A stretch of DNA of 9,709 nt from Micavibrio sp. UBA1672 (GTDB lineage: Bacteria; Pseudomonadota; Alphaproteobacteria; Micavibrionales; Micavibrionaceae). The notes under the pieces are model-generated. The model was given only the letters and a program-made list of their open reading frames with translations, was not told the DNA's origin and ran no database searches. The stretch is from the NCBI GenBank assembly GCA_002320665.1, contig DCKO01000031.1, forward strand, positions 1 to 9,709. The letters run 5' to 3'. A program made the translations under genes and the position numbers. This document shows, in pieces, positions 1 through 7,033 of the stretch. Each line of letters starts with the position of its first letter. The first letter of the stretch is position 1.

Positions 1-31
1 CCCTTAGGAACAGTGTTTCTAGAAAGCTAAT

Positions 32-52
32 TATAATTTATAACATCCGGAG
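32..52 (+). promoter_or_regulatory. Candidate -10 box and ribosome binding site of carA
   Basis: A perfect TATAAT lies at 32-37, and CCGGAG at 47-52 sits 8 bases before the carA ATG, a normal Shine-Dalgarno distance. No convincing -35 hexamer is visible at the expected spacing, and the upstream sequence is cut by the window edge, so the promoter call is weak while the ribosome binding site is reasonable. The leader visible here is too short to show any attenuator or pyrimidine-responsive structure. Confidence 0.35.
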
Positions 53-60
53 CATACACT

Positions 61-1233
61 ATGCCTGATCTTTCTAGAATTCAAGCCCCCCAAAATGCAA
101 CTGCCGTTGTTGTTTTTGCCAATGGTTCCTTATTATGGGGAAAAGGCATTGGCGCGCAAGGTGAGAGCATTGGCGAAGTCTGTTTCAACACCTCCATGAC
201 CGGCTATCAGGAAATTCTAACCGACCCCAGCTATGCGGGGCAGATCATTAATTTCACTTTCCCCCACATTGGAAATGTCGGCACGAATAAAGAAGATATT
301 GAAACGCTTAATCCGGTTGCTCGCGGCCTTGTGGTGCGTGAAGATATTACCTCACCGTCAAACTGGCGGTCCTTCAAACATTTTAATGACTGGCTGATCG
401 AGCATAATATGATCGGGATTTGCGGGATTGATACGCGTGCGCTTACCCGCCGCATCCGCGATAGTGGCGCGCCGAATGCCATCATTGCCCATAATGAAAA
501 TGGAGAATTTGATCTACCTGCCTTGCACAAGAAAGCCAGTGAATGGGCAGGGCTTGAAGGCACGGATCTGGCGATCGAGGTTTCTTGTGCCCAGACCTAT
601 AATTGGGATGAGAGCTTGTGGGAACTTGGCAAAGGCTATGGCAAGCAGGACAAGCCCGAGTTTAAAGTGGTTGCTGTAGATTTTGGCGCCAAGCGCAATA
701 TCTTGCGCTGTCTAGCCTCGGCCGGATGTGCGGTTGTGGTGGTGAATGCAAAATCAACCGCCGAAGACATTCTGGCGCATAATCCTGATGGTGTGTTTCT
801 GTCTAACGGACCGGGCGACCCAGCGGCGACAGGTGAATATGCTGTGCCGATGATTAAAGAATTGCTGGAAAAAGATATTCCGATCTTCGGGATTTGTCTG
901 GGGCACCAGCTTCTGGCGCTGGCTTTGGGCGCGAAAACCCAAAAAATGCATCTGGGTCACCGCGGGGCGAACCAGCCAGTCAAAGATTTGAAGACCGGAA
1001 AAGTTGAGATTACTTCGCAAAATCATGGTTTCGAAGTCATCATAGATAGTCTGCCCGAAGGCGTTGAAGCCTCACATGTCAGCTTATTTGATGATAGTAA
1101 CGAGGGCATCGCCGTGAAAGATAAACCTGTCTTTAGTGTGCAATACCACCCTGAAGCTTCACCCGGACCACAAGACAGTCATTATCTGTTCGAACGGTTT
1201 GTCGAGAATATCAGACAAAGAAAGGCGGCCTAA
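61..1233 (+). CDS. carA: Carbamoyl-phosphate synthase, small (glutamine amidotransferase) subunit
   Basis: This subunit hydrolyses glutamine and passes ammonia through a tunnel to CarB, for carbamoyl phosphate used in arginine and pyrimidine synthesis in the cytoplasm. At 390 aa it is close to the usual length of about 380. The N-terminal CarA-specific domain covers roughly residues 10-160, with the family phrases FNTSMTGYQEILTDPSYAGQ and GICGIDTRALTR. A class I glutamine amidotransferase domain covers about 205-385. The nucleophile is Cys279 in FGICLGHQ, and His363 and Glu365 in VQYHPEASPGP complete the triad, matching the spacing in E. coli CarA. The ATG is preceded by CCGGAG. The stop is followed after only two bases by the TTG of the carbonic anhydrase gene, so the two are probably translationally coupled. 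Nothing is missing or broken. Confidence 0.97.
   Translation: MPDLSRIQAPQNATAVVVFANGSLLWGKGIGAQGESIGEVCFNTSMTGYQEILTDPSYAGQIINFTFPHIGNVGTNKEDIETLNPVARGLVVREDITSPSNWRSFKHFNDWLIEHNMIGICGIDTRALTRRIRDSGAPNAIIAHNENGEFDLPALHKKASEWAGLEGTDLAIEVSCAQTYNWDESLWELGKGYGKQDKPEFKVVAVDFGAKRNILRCLASAGCAVVVVNAKSTAEDILAHNPDGVFLSNGPGDPAATGEYAVPMIKELLEKDIPIFGICLGHQLLALALGAKTQKMHLGHRGANQPVKDLKTGKVEITSQNHGFEVIIDSLPEGVEASHVSLFDDSNEGIAVKDKPVFSVQYHPEASPGPQDSHYLFERFVENIRQRKAA
1221..1228 (+). promoter_or_regulatory. Ribosome binding site that supports a TTG start
   Basis: AAAGGCGG lies inside the last codons of carA and ends 7 bases before TTG at 1236. It is an imperfect Shine-Dalgarno match at the right distance. Together with conserved protein sequence that begins right after the TTG, it decides the start of the carbonic anhydrase gene. 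Confidence 0.5.
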
Positions 1234-1235
1234 AA

Positions 1236-1841
1236 TTGACTGATAATCTCATACGCGGTTTTGAAGAGTTTAAAAACCATTATTATGGTGAAGATAATAG
1301 TTTAATGCCCAAACTGGTTGATGAGGGGCAAGATCCGAAATACTTCATTATTTCCTGCATTGATTCCCGTAGCAATCCAGGTACAATTTTTAGCACCAAA
1401 CCCGGCGTTTTTTTTGCTCATAAGGCGATGGGGGCGATTGTCAGGCCGTATAAACAAGGCACAGCTCTATCCGCAGCCTTAAAATTTGCCATCGACTATA
1501 ATAATGTCAAAACCATCGTAATTTTGGGTCATACACAATGCGGGGCGGTTAAGGCTTTGTGCGATGGATTGCAAGACGAAGAAATCCAGAGCTTTATTGA
1601 ATTTGCCCAAAAAGCCCTTGCAAAAGCCAAAACCTATAGTGATAACGAGCAAGATATGCTTGAACACACAGAGAAAGAGGTTGTTTTGCAAAGCGCAGAA
1701 AATCTTAAGACCTATCCAAGCGTTAAAAATGCACTGGATAAGGGTGAGGTCGTGATCAAGCCTTGGCTCTTTGATATGGCTGCGGGTGATTTGCTGGAAT
1801 ATGATGAAGAAAAACAGAAATTTTTTGTGATCAGTGATTAG
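1236..1841 (+). CDS. β-class carbonic anhydrase within the car operon
   Basis: The predicted reaction is reversible hydration of CO2 to bicarbonate at a zinc site. At 201 aa the protein is about the usual β-class size. The zinc ligands and catalytic dyad are visible: Cys41, Asp43 and Arg45 in SCIDSRSNP, then His99 and Cys102 in GHTQCGAVKAL. The C-terminal part has the family pattern NLKTYPSV followed by WLFDMAAGDLLEYD (canonical proteins read close to W-Y-F-D-I-x-T-G-x-L). The start is TTG; the next Met, residue 24, would cut off conserved N-terminal sequence. The gene lies 2 bases after carA and 25 bases before carB, so all three are likely co-transcribed. Bicarbonate is a CarAB substrate, which suggests a direct supply role (inference). 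Oddities: the segment after the first motif reads PGVFFAHKAMGA where the family usually has PGDLFVxRNxAN, and the gene is visibly more AT-rich than carA or carB. Family assignment is firm; catalytic activity is likely but untested. Confidence 0.9.
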   Translation: MTDNLIRGFEEFKNHYYGEDNSLMPKLVDEGQDPKYFIISCIDSRSNPGTIFSTKPGVFFAHKAMGAIVRPYKQGTALSAALKFAIDYNNVKTIVILGHTQCGAVKALCDGLQDEEIQSFIEFAQKALAKAKTYSDNEQDMLEHTEKEVVLQSAENLKTYPSVKNALDKGEVVIKPWLFDMAAGDLLEYDEEKQKFFVISD

Positions 1842-1866
1842 GAAACGAAGAAGTAGATAAAAGACC

Positions 1867-4800
1867 ATGCCAAAAAGAACCGATATAAAAACCATCTGTA
1901 TTATTGGAGCCGGACCGATCATCATCGGCCAAGCCTGCGAATTTGATTATTCCGGCGCGCAAGCCTGTAAGGCCTTGCGGGAAGAAGGCTACCGCGTGGT
2001 GCTGATCAATTCGAACCCCGCGACAATTATGACTGATCCCGAGATGGCGGATGCGACCTATATCGAGCCGATCACGCCGAAAATTGTGGCTAAAATCCTA
2101 GAGAAAGAAAAGCCGGATGCGCTACTGCCGACAATGGGCGGGCAGACAGCTTTGAATACGGCGCTGGCGCTGGATGAAGATGGTACGCTTGAACGCCTTG
2201 GTATTGAGCTGATTGGTGCGAAGGCCGATGTGATTGATAAGGCCGAGGATCGTGAGCGTTTCAAGAGATGCATGGATGAGCTTGGCTTAGAATCGGCGCG
2301 TTCGGATGTTGTGCACAATATGGAAGAAGCCAGAGCGGCTCTTGATAAGATTGGCTTGCCTGCGATTATTCGCCCCTCCTTTACGCTTGGCGGTACAGGA
2401 GGCGGGATTGCCTATAACCGTGATGATTACGAGCGCATTGTCCGTGATGGACTGGATGCCTCTCCGACTACAGAAGTCTTGATCGAGGAGTCTTTGCTTG
2501 GTTGGAAAGAATATGAGATGGAAGTGGTGCGTGATAAAAATGATAATTGCATCATTATCTGCTCGATTGAGAATGTTGATCCTATGGGTGTGCATACAGG
2601 CGATTCGATCACTGTTGCCCCTGCCCTGACCCTGACGGATAAAGAATATCAGATTATGCGAAATGCTTCGCTGGCGGTTCTCAGAGGGATTGGCGTGGAG
2701 ACTGGCGGGTCTAATGTGCAGTTTGCGCTAAACCCTGCTGATGGGCGCATGATTGTGATCGAAATGAACCCAAGAGTTTCGCGTTCTTCGGCACTGGCTT
2801 CCAAGGCCACAGGCTTTCCGATTGCGAAAATTGCTGCGAAGCTGGCGGTTGGGTACACGCTGGATGAGCTGGATAATGATATTACTGGTGGTAAGACTCC
2901 TGCGAGTTTCGAGCCTTCGATTGATTATATCGTGACCAAAGTGCCACGCTTTGCTTTTGAAAAATTCCGCGGGGCGGATAGCATTCTAACCACGGCGATG
3001 AAATCGGTTGGCGAGGTGATGTCCATCGGGCGGAGCTTTGAGGAGTCTTTACAAAAATCCATGCGTTCGCTGGAAAAGGGCTTAACGGGTTTAGCACCGA
3101 TTTGGGTTTCAGACGCCGAAGGGGATTGCGCGAATGATGAGTTACTCGCGAAAATTGCCAAGCCAACGCCGCAACGTATCCTTTATATTGCGCAAGGTCT
3201 GCGTCAGGGTATGAGCATTGAACAGATCCATAATATTTCCAAATATGATCCTTGGTTCCTTGAGCGCATCAAGAATATTGTCGATACGGAAAAAGAAATT
3301 AAGGAAAAAGGCTTACCCGTTGATAAGGCTGGCTGGGAGCATGTGAAGCGTATGGGCTTTTCCGATGCACAGCTTGCGGAATTGATGAGTGTGTCCGAGG
3401 CCAGTGTTCGCAAGGCGCGCCGCACCCATAATGTCCACCCCGTTTACAAGCGTGTTGATACATGCGCGGCTGAAATCCCTTCCGATACGGCCTATATGTA
3501 TGGCTGCTATGAGGGGAGTGGCATGAACGAGCCGGAAAACGAGATGAACCCCACAGATAAGGACAAAGTTATTATCCTTGGTGGCGGGCCAAACAGAATT
3601 GGTCAGGGGATCGAGTTTGATTATTGCTGTGTCCATGCGGCTTATGCCCTTAAAGAGGCGGGTTACGAAACCATTATGGTGAATTGTAACCCAGAAACGG
3701 TCTCTACCGATTATGATACGTCCGACCGCTTGTACTTCGAGCCGCTTACGGAAGAAGATGTGGTTGAGCTTATCAGAGCCGAGCAAGAGAACGGCACAGT
3801 GAAAGGCGTGATTGTTCAACTTGGCGGGCAAACGCCATTGAAACTGGCCAATGCATTGCAAAATGAAGGGATTCCGATTTTGGGGACTGATCCCGATGCG
3901 ATTGATCTGGCGGAAGACCGCGAGCGTTTCCAAAAACTTATTGAAGAACTTGGCTTGAAGCAGCCACCTAATGGCCTTGCCCATTCGAAAGAAGAAGCTA
4001 TGGAGCTGGCTGAAGGGATTGGCTTCCCGCTTGTTATTCGTCCGTCTTATGTTCTTGGCGGGCAGGCGATGGAGATCGTGCATAATTTATCTGAACTTGA
4101 GCGTTATATTAACACCGCTGTGAAAGTTTCAGGCGATACGCCCGTTCTTTTGGATCGCTACCTCAAAAGTGCGATTGAAATTGATGTAGATGCGATTTCA
4201 GATGGCGAAGAGGTTTATGTCTCCGGCATTATGGAGCATATCGAGGAAGCGGGTATTCACTCAGGCGACTCGGCTTGTGTGCTGCCGCCGCATTCTCTAT
4301 CTGATGAGGTTGTCAAAGGTATGACCGAGCAAGCAGTGAAGCTGGCTAAGGCGCTTAAGGTTAAGGGCTTGATGAATGTGCAGTTTGCTGTGCGCAAAAA
4401 TGACGAAACAGGCGAAGACGATATTTATATCATTGAGGTCAACCCAAGGGCTTCTCGAACTGTTCCTTTTGTTGCCAAGGCCACAGGTATTCCGATTGCC
4501 AAGATTGCCGCGCGATTGATGGCTGGTGAGAAGCTCTCGGCGTTCAAGGATATTCTGACGGGGATGAACAAGAACCACTACGCCGTCAAAGCACCCGTCT
4601 TTCCGTTTAACCGTTTCCCGGGTGTTGATCCGCTGCTAGGCCCTGAAATGAAGTCTACGGGTGAGGTGATGGGCATAGATGTTGATCTGGCGCATGCGAT
4701 TGCAAAATCTCAGCTTGGGGCGAGTGTTAATCTGCCCGTGAGCGGCACCGTGTTTATGTCCGTCAAGAATGAGGACAAGGACGAGCTTGTGCCAATTGCC

Positions 4801-5163
4801 AAGGAATTGATCACGCTTGGTTTCGAGCTAGTGGCGACTGGCGGGACGTGCACTCATCTGCAAGAGCAAGGCCTTGCGGTTAAACGCGTGAATAAGGTGA
4901 TGGAAGGCCAACCGCATATCGTGGACTCGATTATTAACGGCGATATTGATCTGGTGATTAATACGACCACTAAATCCACGCAAGCCGTATCAGATTCCAG
5001 TTCTATTCGCCGCATGGCGCTGATGAACAAGATTCCGTATTATACGCTGATGACTGCTGCCAAGGCCGCTGTGCAAGCTATCTCCGCGATCAAAGCGCGG
5101 GAGCTTGATGTGCAAAGCCTGCAGGATTATTTCGAGCAAGAGGGTAAGAGCAAAGCGGCTTAA
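1867..5163 (+). CDS. carB: Carbamoyl-phosphate synthase, large subunit
   Basis: CarB phosphorylates bicarbonate, adds ammonia delivered by CarA to form carbamate, and phosphorylates that to carbamoyl phosphate, using two ATP. It has 1098 aa, slightly longer than the E. coli protein (1073). The two homologous halves are clear. The first opens with IIGAGPIIIGQACEFDYSGA near residue 13, and the second with ILGGGPNRIGQGIEFDY near residue 568. Each has an ATP-grasp core, including IIRPSFTLGGTGGG in the first half, VIRPSYVLGGQAMEIV in the second, and EMNPRVSRSSALASKATG and EVNPRASRTVPFVAKATG. An oligomerisation region lies between them. From about residue 957 there is an MGS-like allosteric domain with LVATGGTC and INTTTKS. 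In E. coli this domain binds UMP, IMP and ornithine; regulation here is inferred from homology only. The ribosome binding site before the ATG is weak. An intrinsic terminator follows directly. Confidence 0.97.
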   Translation: MPKRTDIKTICIIGAGPIIIGQACEFDYSGAQACKALREEGYRVVLINSNPATIMTDPEMADATYIEPITPKIVAKILEKEKPDALLPTMGGQTALNTALALDEDGTLERLGIELIGAKADVIDKAEDRERFKRCMDELGLESARSDVVHNMEEARAALDKIGLPAIIRPSFTLGGTGGGIAYNRDDYERIVRDGLDASPTTEVLIEESLLGWKEYEMEVVRDKNDNCIIICSIENVDPMGVHTGDSITVAPALTLTDKEYQIMRNASLAVLRGIGVETGGSNVQFALNPADGRMIVIEMNPRVSRSSALASKATGFPIAKIAAKLAVGYTLDELDNDITGGKTPASFEPSIDYIVTKVPRFAFEKFRGADSILTTAMKSVGEVMSIGRSFEESLQKSMRSLEKGLTGLAPIWVSDAEGDCANDELLAKIAKPTPQRILYIAQGLRQGMSIEQIHNISKYDPWFLERIKNIVDTEKEIKEKGLPVDKAGWEHVKRMGFSDAQLAELMSVSEASVRKARRTHNVHPVYKRVDTCAAEIPSDTAYMYGCYEGSGMNEPENEMNPTDKDKVIILGGGPNRIGQGIEFDYCCVHAAYALKEAGYETIMVNCNPETVSTDYDTSDRLYFEPLTEEDVVELIRAEQENGTVKGVIVQLGGQTPLKLANALQNEGIPILGTDPDAIDLAEDRERFQKLIEELGLKQPPNGLAHSKEEAMELAEGIGFPLVIRPSYVLGGQAMEIVHNLSELERYINTAVKVSGDTPVLLDRYLKSAIEIDVDAISDGEEVYVSGIMEHIEEAGIHSGDSACVLPPHSLSDEVVKGMTEQAVKLAKALKVKGLMNVQFAVRKNDETGEDDIYIIEVNPRASRTVPFVAKATGIPIAKIAARLMAGEKLSAFKDILTGMNKNHYAVKAPVFPFNRFPGVDPLLGPEMKSTGEVMGIDVDLAHAIAKSQLGASVNLPVSGTVFMSVKNEDKDELVPIAKELITLGFELVATGGTCTHLQEQGLAVKRVNKVMEGQPHIVDSIINGDIDLVINTTTKSTQAVSDSSSIRRMALMNKIPYYTLMTAAKAAVQAISAIKARELDVQSLQDYFEQEGKSKAA

Positions 5164-5164
5164 A

Positions 5165-5200
5165 AAAGGCCTCGCGAAGAGGCCTTTGATTTTATTTTTT
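5165..5200 (+). terminator. Intrinsic terminator of the car operon
   Basis: The arms AAAGGCCTC (5165-5173) and GAGGCCTTT (5179-5187) pair perfectly around a 5-base loop GCGAA, and are followed by a T-rich tail ending in TTTTTT at 5195-5200. It begins two bases after the carB stop codon and marks the end of the operon. Confidence 0.93.
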
Positions 5201-5225
5201 GATACGCACGTATCTATGTTAAAAT
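5199..5225 (+). promoter_or_regulatory. Candidate promoter with an operator-like palindrome
   Basis: TTGATA at 5199-5204 and TAAAAT at 5220-5225 resemble -35 and -10 hexamers with a short 15-base spacer. The spacer region carries a perfect 6-2-6 inverted repeat, GATACG-CA-CGTATC, at 5201-5214. If this promoter is used, transcription would start close to the ATG at 5232, giving little or no leader. The spacer is shorter than optimal, so the call is tentative. Confidence 0.3.
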
Positions 5226-5231
5226 AACGCT

Positions 5232-5801
5232 ATGCCGACATTAGATGAATTACAAAAAATAGCCGTTGTGGCTGGTGAATTTGATCCAAAAGTTGCATCA
5301 GCCATGCAAGTTATTTTTCTTTTGACGGAACAAGACAATCAATATATGGCAGATTATATAGCCGTAGCCGTTGGTCTTGAATCAAAATTATCTGATACAG
5401 TTCGGGATATTTTATATCCTTATCATCTGGTTGATAGGGATGGTAATATTCCTGCCGAAATATGCTCGGCGGTTCAAAAAGCTGTGGATTTGAAATATCT
5501 GGAAGTGCGAAAAGACGGTCATAAAATCAGATGCGAAACTTGTGGTGGGCCCCATCAGACAGCTGATCATTATATATGGAGTTCCCAGCCAAATGACGTC
5601 TTTACAGGTGCTTTGCCTGCGGAACTTGAGCAATATTCCAAGGTTTTAGAAGCGTTTAAAAAGGGTGGCGAAAGTGCCGCTGAAGCCGCGCTAAATGAAA
5701 CAGGATTATCGATGAACCACAATGTATGCTTTTGCGGCTCATCGAGCCATTCCGGTATAGTTCATCTGCGGTGGTTAGCAGATGAACAAAATAAAAACTA
5801 G
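5232..5801 (+). CDS. Unrecognised 189-aa protein with Cys/His clusters
   Basis: I do not recognise a family. The protein looks soluble and cytoplasmic, with no signal peptide or membrane segment. The first 100 residues look mostly helical. Two clusters could bind a metal: Cys101-x2-Cys104-x3-His108 in CETCGGPH, and Cys166-x-Cys168-x4-His173 in CFCGSSSH. Metal binding is a guess from residue spacing, not from a known domain. The start is the ATG that gives the longest frame. No clear Shine-Dalgarno precedes it, and a leaderless message from the promoter just upstream is possible. The gene stands alone after the car terminator and converges on the next gene with only 8 bases between the stop codons and no hairpin there. 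Base composition is more AT-rich than in the car operon. Confidence 0.75.
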   Translation: MPTLDELQKIAVVAGEFDPKVASAMQVIFLLTEQDNQYMADYIAVAVGLESKLSDTVRDILYPYHLVDRDGNIPAEICSAVQKAVDLKYLEVRKDGHKIRCETCGGPHQTADHYIWSSQPNDVFTGALPAELEQYSKVLEAFKKGGESAAEAALNETGLSMNHNVCFCGSSSHSGIVHLRWLADEQNKN

Positions 5802-5809
5802 AGTTTCGC

Positions 5810-6187
5810 TTAACCAAGAGAAAATATCTGGTCTCTGTCCGATTTTTGGGTATCCGCAATAAGATTACGCATTGTCTCGATGTCATTTTCTCTTGCGGCA
5901 TGCAGATTATCAAGTTGTGTCAATTCCTCTAATCTTTGTTGTTCTGCGGCATTGCGTTGCTCTTTTTCTTCGAGATCTCGTCGTTCTTTTCGAATTCGAT
6001 CAGCTACCTCTTGCGCTTCTTCAGATGCGTGTACATCTAAATATGCTGTTGCTTCTTCTCCTGTAAAGGGCAGTTCATCCGCTTCTGCCAATGCATCTGA
6101 TAATTTCCCTGTGGTGAATTCAAAACCATTAATATTAACTTTCCAATTATCACCATCAATTGCAACATCTGTTGTTTCTGTAGACAT
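5810..6187 (-). CDS. Unrecognised acidic coiled-coil protein, 125 aa
   Basis: No family is recognised. The N-terminal half (about residues 1-50) looks like a small β-rich module, with the stretch WKVNINGFEFTTGKLSDAL. Residues about 54-115 are rich in Glu, Arg, Gln and Ala with heptad-like spacing (EEAQEVADRIRKERRDLEEK), which predicts a long helix or coiled coil. There is no signal peptide, membrane segment or cysteine. The ATG is well supported by AAGGAG (6195-6200 on the opposite strand), 7 bases upstream. The gene is divergent from the XRE regulator across a 131-base AT-rich gap, which makes it a possible target of that regulator (inference). A phage or mobile-element origin is conceivable but nothing in the sequence proves it. 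Confidence 0.75.
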   Translation of the reverse strand: MSTETTDVAIDGDNWKVNINGFEFTTGKLSDALAEADELPFTGEEATAYLDVHASEEAQEVADRIRKERRDLEEKEQRNAAEQQRLEELTQLDNLHAARENDIETMRNLIADTQKSDRDQIFSLG

Positions 6188-6194
6188 TATTAAT

Positions 6195-6200
6195 CTCCTT
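6195..6200 (-). promoter_or_regulatory. Ribosome binding site of the 125-aa coiled-coil gene
   Basis: AAGGAG on the minus strand lies 7 bases before the ATG at 6187 and fixes that start. A TATAAT is also present on the minus strand (6202-6207) immediately upstream, but it is too close to the ribosome binding site and has no clear -35, so it is not called as a promoter. Confidence 0.7.
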
Positions 6201-6216
6201 AATTATATTTTTTCCA

Positions 6217-6229
6217 ATGATTTAATCAT
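6217..6229. promoter_or_regulatory. Candidate operator: 13-bp palindrome between divergent genes
   Basis: ATGATT-T-AATCAT is a perfect 6-1-6 inverted repeat in the gap between the coiled-coil gene and the XRE regulator. A related partial copy, AATCATTTAAT, lies at about 6239-6249. XRE regulators often bind short palindromes in such divergent gaps. The region is very AT-rich, so a chance palindrome cannot be excluded. Confidence 0.3.
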
Positions 6230-6295
6230 AATTTAAAAAATCATTTAATATCAATATCTTAATATTATACATTCTATGTCTTGGCTTATAGTTTG

Positions 6296-6310
6296 TATAA
6301 TTTGAGAGGG
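6296..6310 (+). promoter_or_regulatory. -10 box and ribosome binding site of the XRE regulator
   Basis: A perfect TATAAT lies at 6296-6301 and GAGAGGG at 6304-6310, 8 bases before the ATG. The -35 region is poor; TTCTAT at 6272-6277 is the nearest candidate, at an 18-base spacing. The -10 box and the ribosome binding site almost touch, so the leader would be short and the exact transcription start is uncertain. Confidence 0.45.
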
Positions 6311-6318
6311 ATTTCGGA

Positions 6319-6966
6319 ATGAAAGTTTTGACAGCATCACAATGCCGCGCTGCACGAGGACTTCTAAATTGGAGTCAGCCTGATCTGGCTAAGAGAAGCG
6401 GTATGCACAAACAGACAATTAGTAATTTTGAAGCAGAACGCAGTACGCCTTCGAAATCTTCATTAGAAAAAATGACACGTATCTTGGAAAATGCCGGTAT
6501 TGAATTTGGCTTTGATAACGCAGTGTCTCTGCCACAAATTAAAACTGTTAAATTACAAGATACAGGTTGGTTTCTTGAACTTCTTGACGATGTTATGTTT
6601 ACGTTAAAACATCATGAGTCTAAAGAATTGCTAATATATGGGGGCGATAATAGAGTTTATAGCTCTGATATTATTGAGAAATTTCGTATTTTGCGTAAAG
6701 CTGGCATAAACATGCGTGAAATGGTACGTGAAGGCAATAATTACCTTCTTGGGCCAGAGACAGAATATCGCTGGATTCCCGGTAAGCTTTTCACGAATTA
6801 CAACACGATTATTTACGGAGATAAGGTCTGCTTTGACTTTAGGGGGCATGCCGCACTTCTTATTATTAATAAGGGCTTGGGCGAGACAGAGCGTTATAAA
6901 TTTGAAATGCTTTGGAATGCAGGATTAAAGGTTGCAGGTCAGAGTAGTTCAGATATTCGATATTAG
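6319..6966 (+). CDS. XRE-family regulator with TrmB/PLD-like C-terminal domain
   Basis: This is a predicted DNA-binding regulator of 215 aa. Residues about 5-60 form a Cro/C1-type helix-turn-helix (CRAARGLLNWSQPDLAKRSG followed by the recognition-helix segment HKQTISNFEAERSTP). The rest, about 75-212, resembles the effector domain of TrmB-like regulators and the related phospholipase-D-like fold. The visible cues are YRWIP at 150-154, YGDKV from 166, and FEMLW at 195-199 near the C-terminus. I did not find a paired HxK catalytic motif, so a sensing or dimerisation role is more likely than catalysis. That domain call is inference from remembered sequence patterns and is less sure than the HTH. 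The ATG has GAGAGGG 8 bases upstream. The gene is divergent from the coiled-coil gene and ends before a strong bidirectional terminator. It may control itself and the divergent gene. Confidence 0.85.
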   Translation: MKVLTASQCRAARGLLNWSQPDLAKRSGMHKQTISNFEAERSTPSKSSLEKMTRILENAGIEFGFDNAVSLPQIKTVKLQDTGWFLELLDDVMFTLKHHESKELLIYGGDNRVYSSDIIEKFRILRKAGINMREMVREGNNYLLGPETEYRWIPGKLFTNYNTIIYGDKVCFDFRGHAALLIINKGLGETERYKFEMLWNAGLKVAGQSSSDIRY

Positions 6967-6984
6967 TTATGCTCTGCATATAAA

Positions 6985-7008
6985 AAAAGGCCCTTAAAAG
7001 GGCCTTTT
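6985..7008. terminator. Bidirectional intrinsic terminator
   Basis: AAAAGGCCC (6985-6993) and GGGCCTTTT (7000-7008) pair perfectly around the 6-base loop TTAAAA. The flanking A-run at 6982-6988 becomes a T-run on the minus strand, so the element can end both the XRE regulator message and the convergent EF-hand message. It lies between the two stop codons. Confidence 0.88.
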
Positions 7009-7033
7009 AAATTAGCGTAGAAAAGGAATGCGC

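Noticed and set aside
1479..1925. A 148-codon minus-strand frame across the carbonic anhydrase gene and the carB start
   Set aside because: Although it looks hydrophobic, it is antisense to conserved zinc-site and ATP-grasp coding sequence and has no convincing ribosome binding site.
3313..4083. A 256-codon open frame on the minus strand inside carB
   Set aside because: It is entirely antisense to conserved carB sequence, has no recognisable domain, and its translation has the odd composition typical of shadow frames.
5216..5227. A mini-ORF (ATG TTA AAA TAA) just before the 189-aa gene, considered as a leader peptide
   Set aside because: It has only three codons, no ribosome binding site, and it overlaps the likely -10 box, so it is probably not even transcribed.
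5880..6236. A plus-strand Ser/Cys-rich frame opposite the 125-aa coiled-coil gene
   Set aside because: The minus-strand gene has a strong ribosome binding site and plausible protein composition; the plus-strand product looks like a shadow of Glu/Arg codons.
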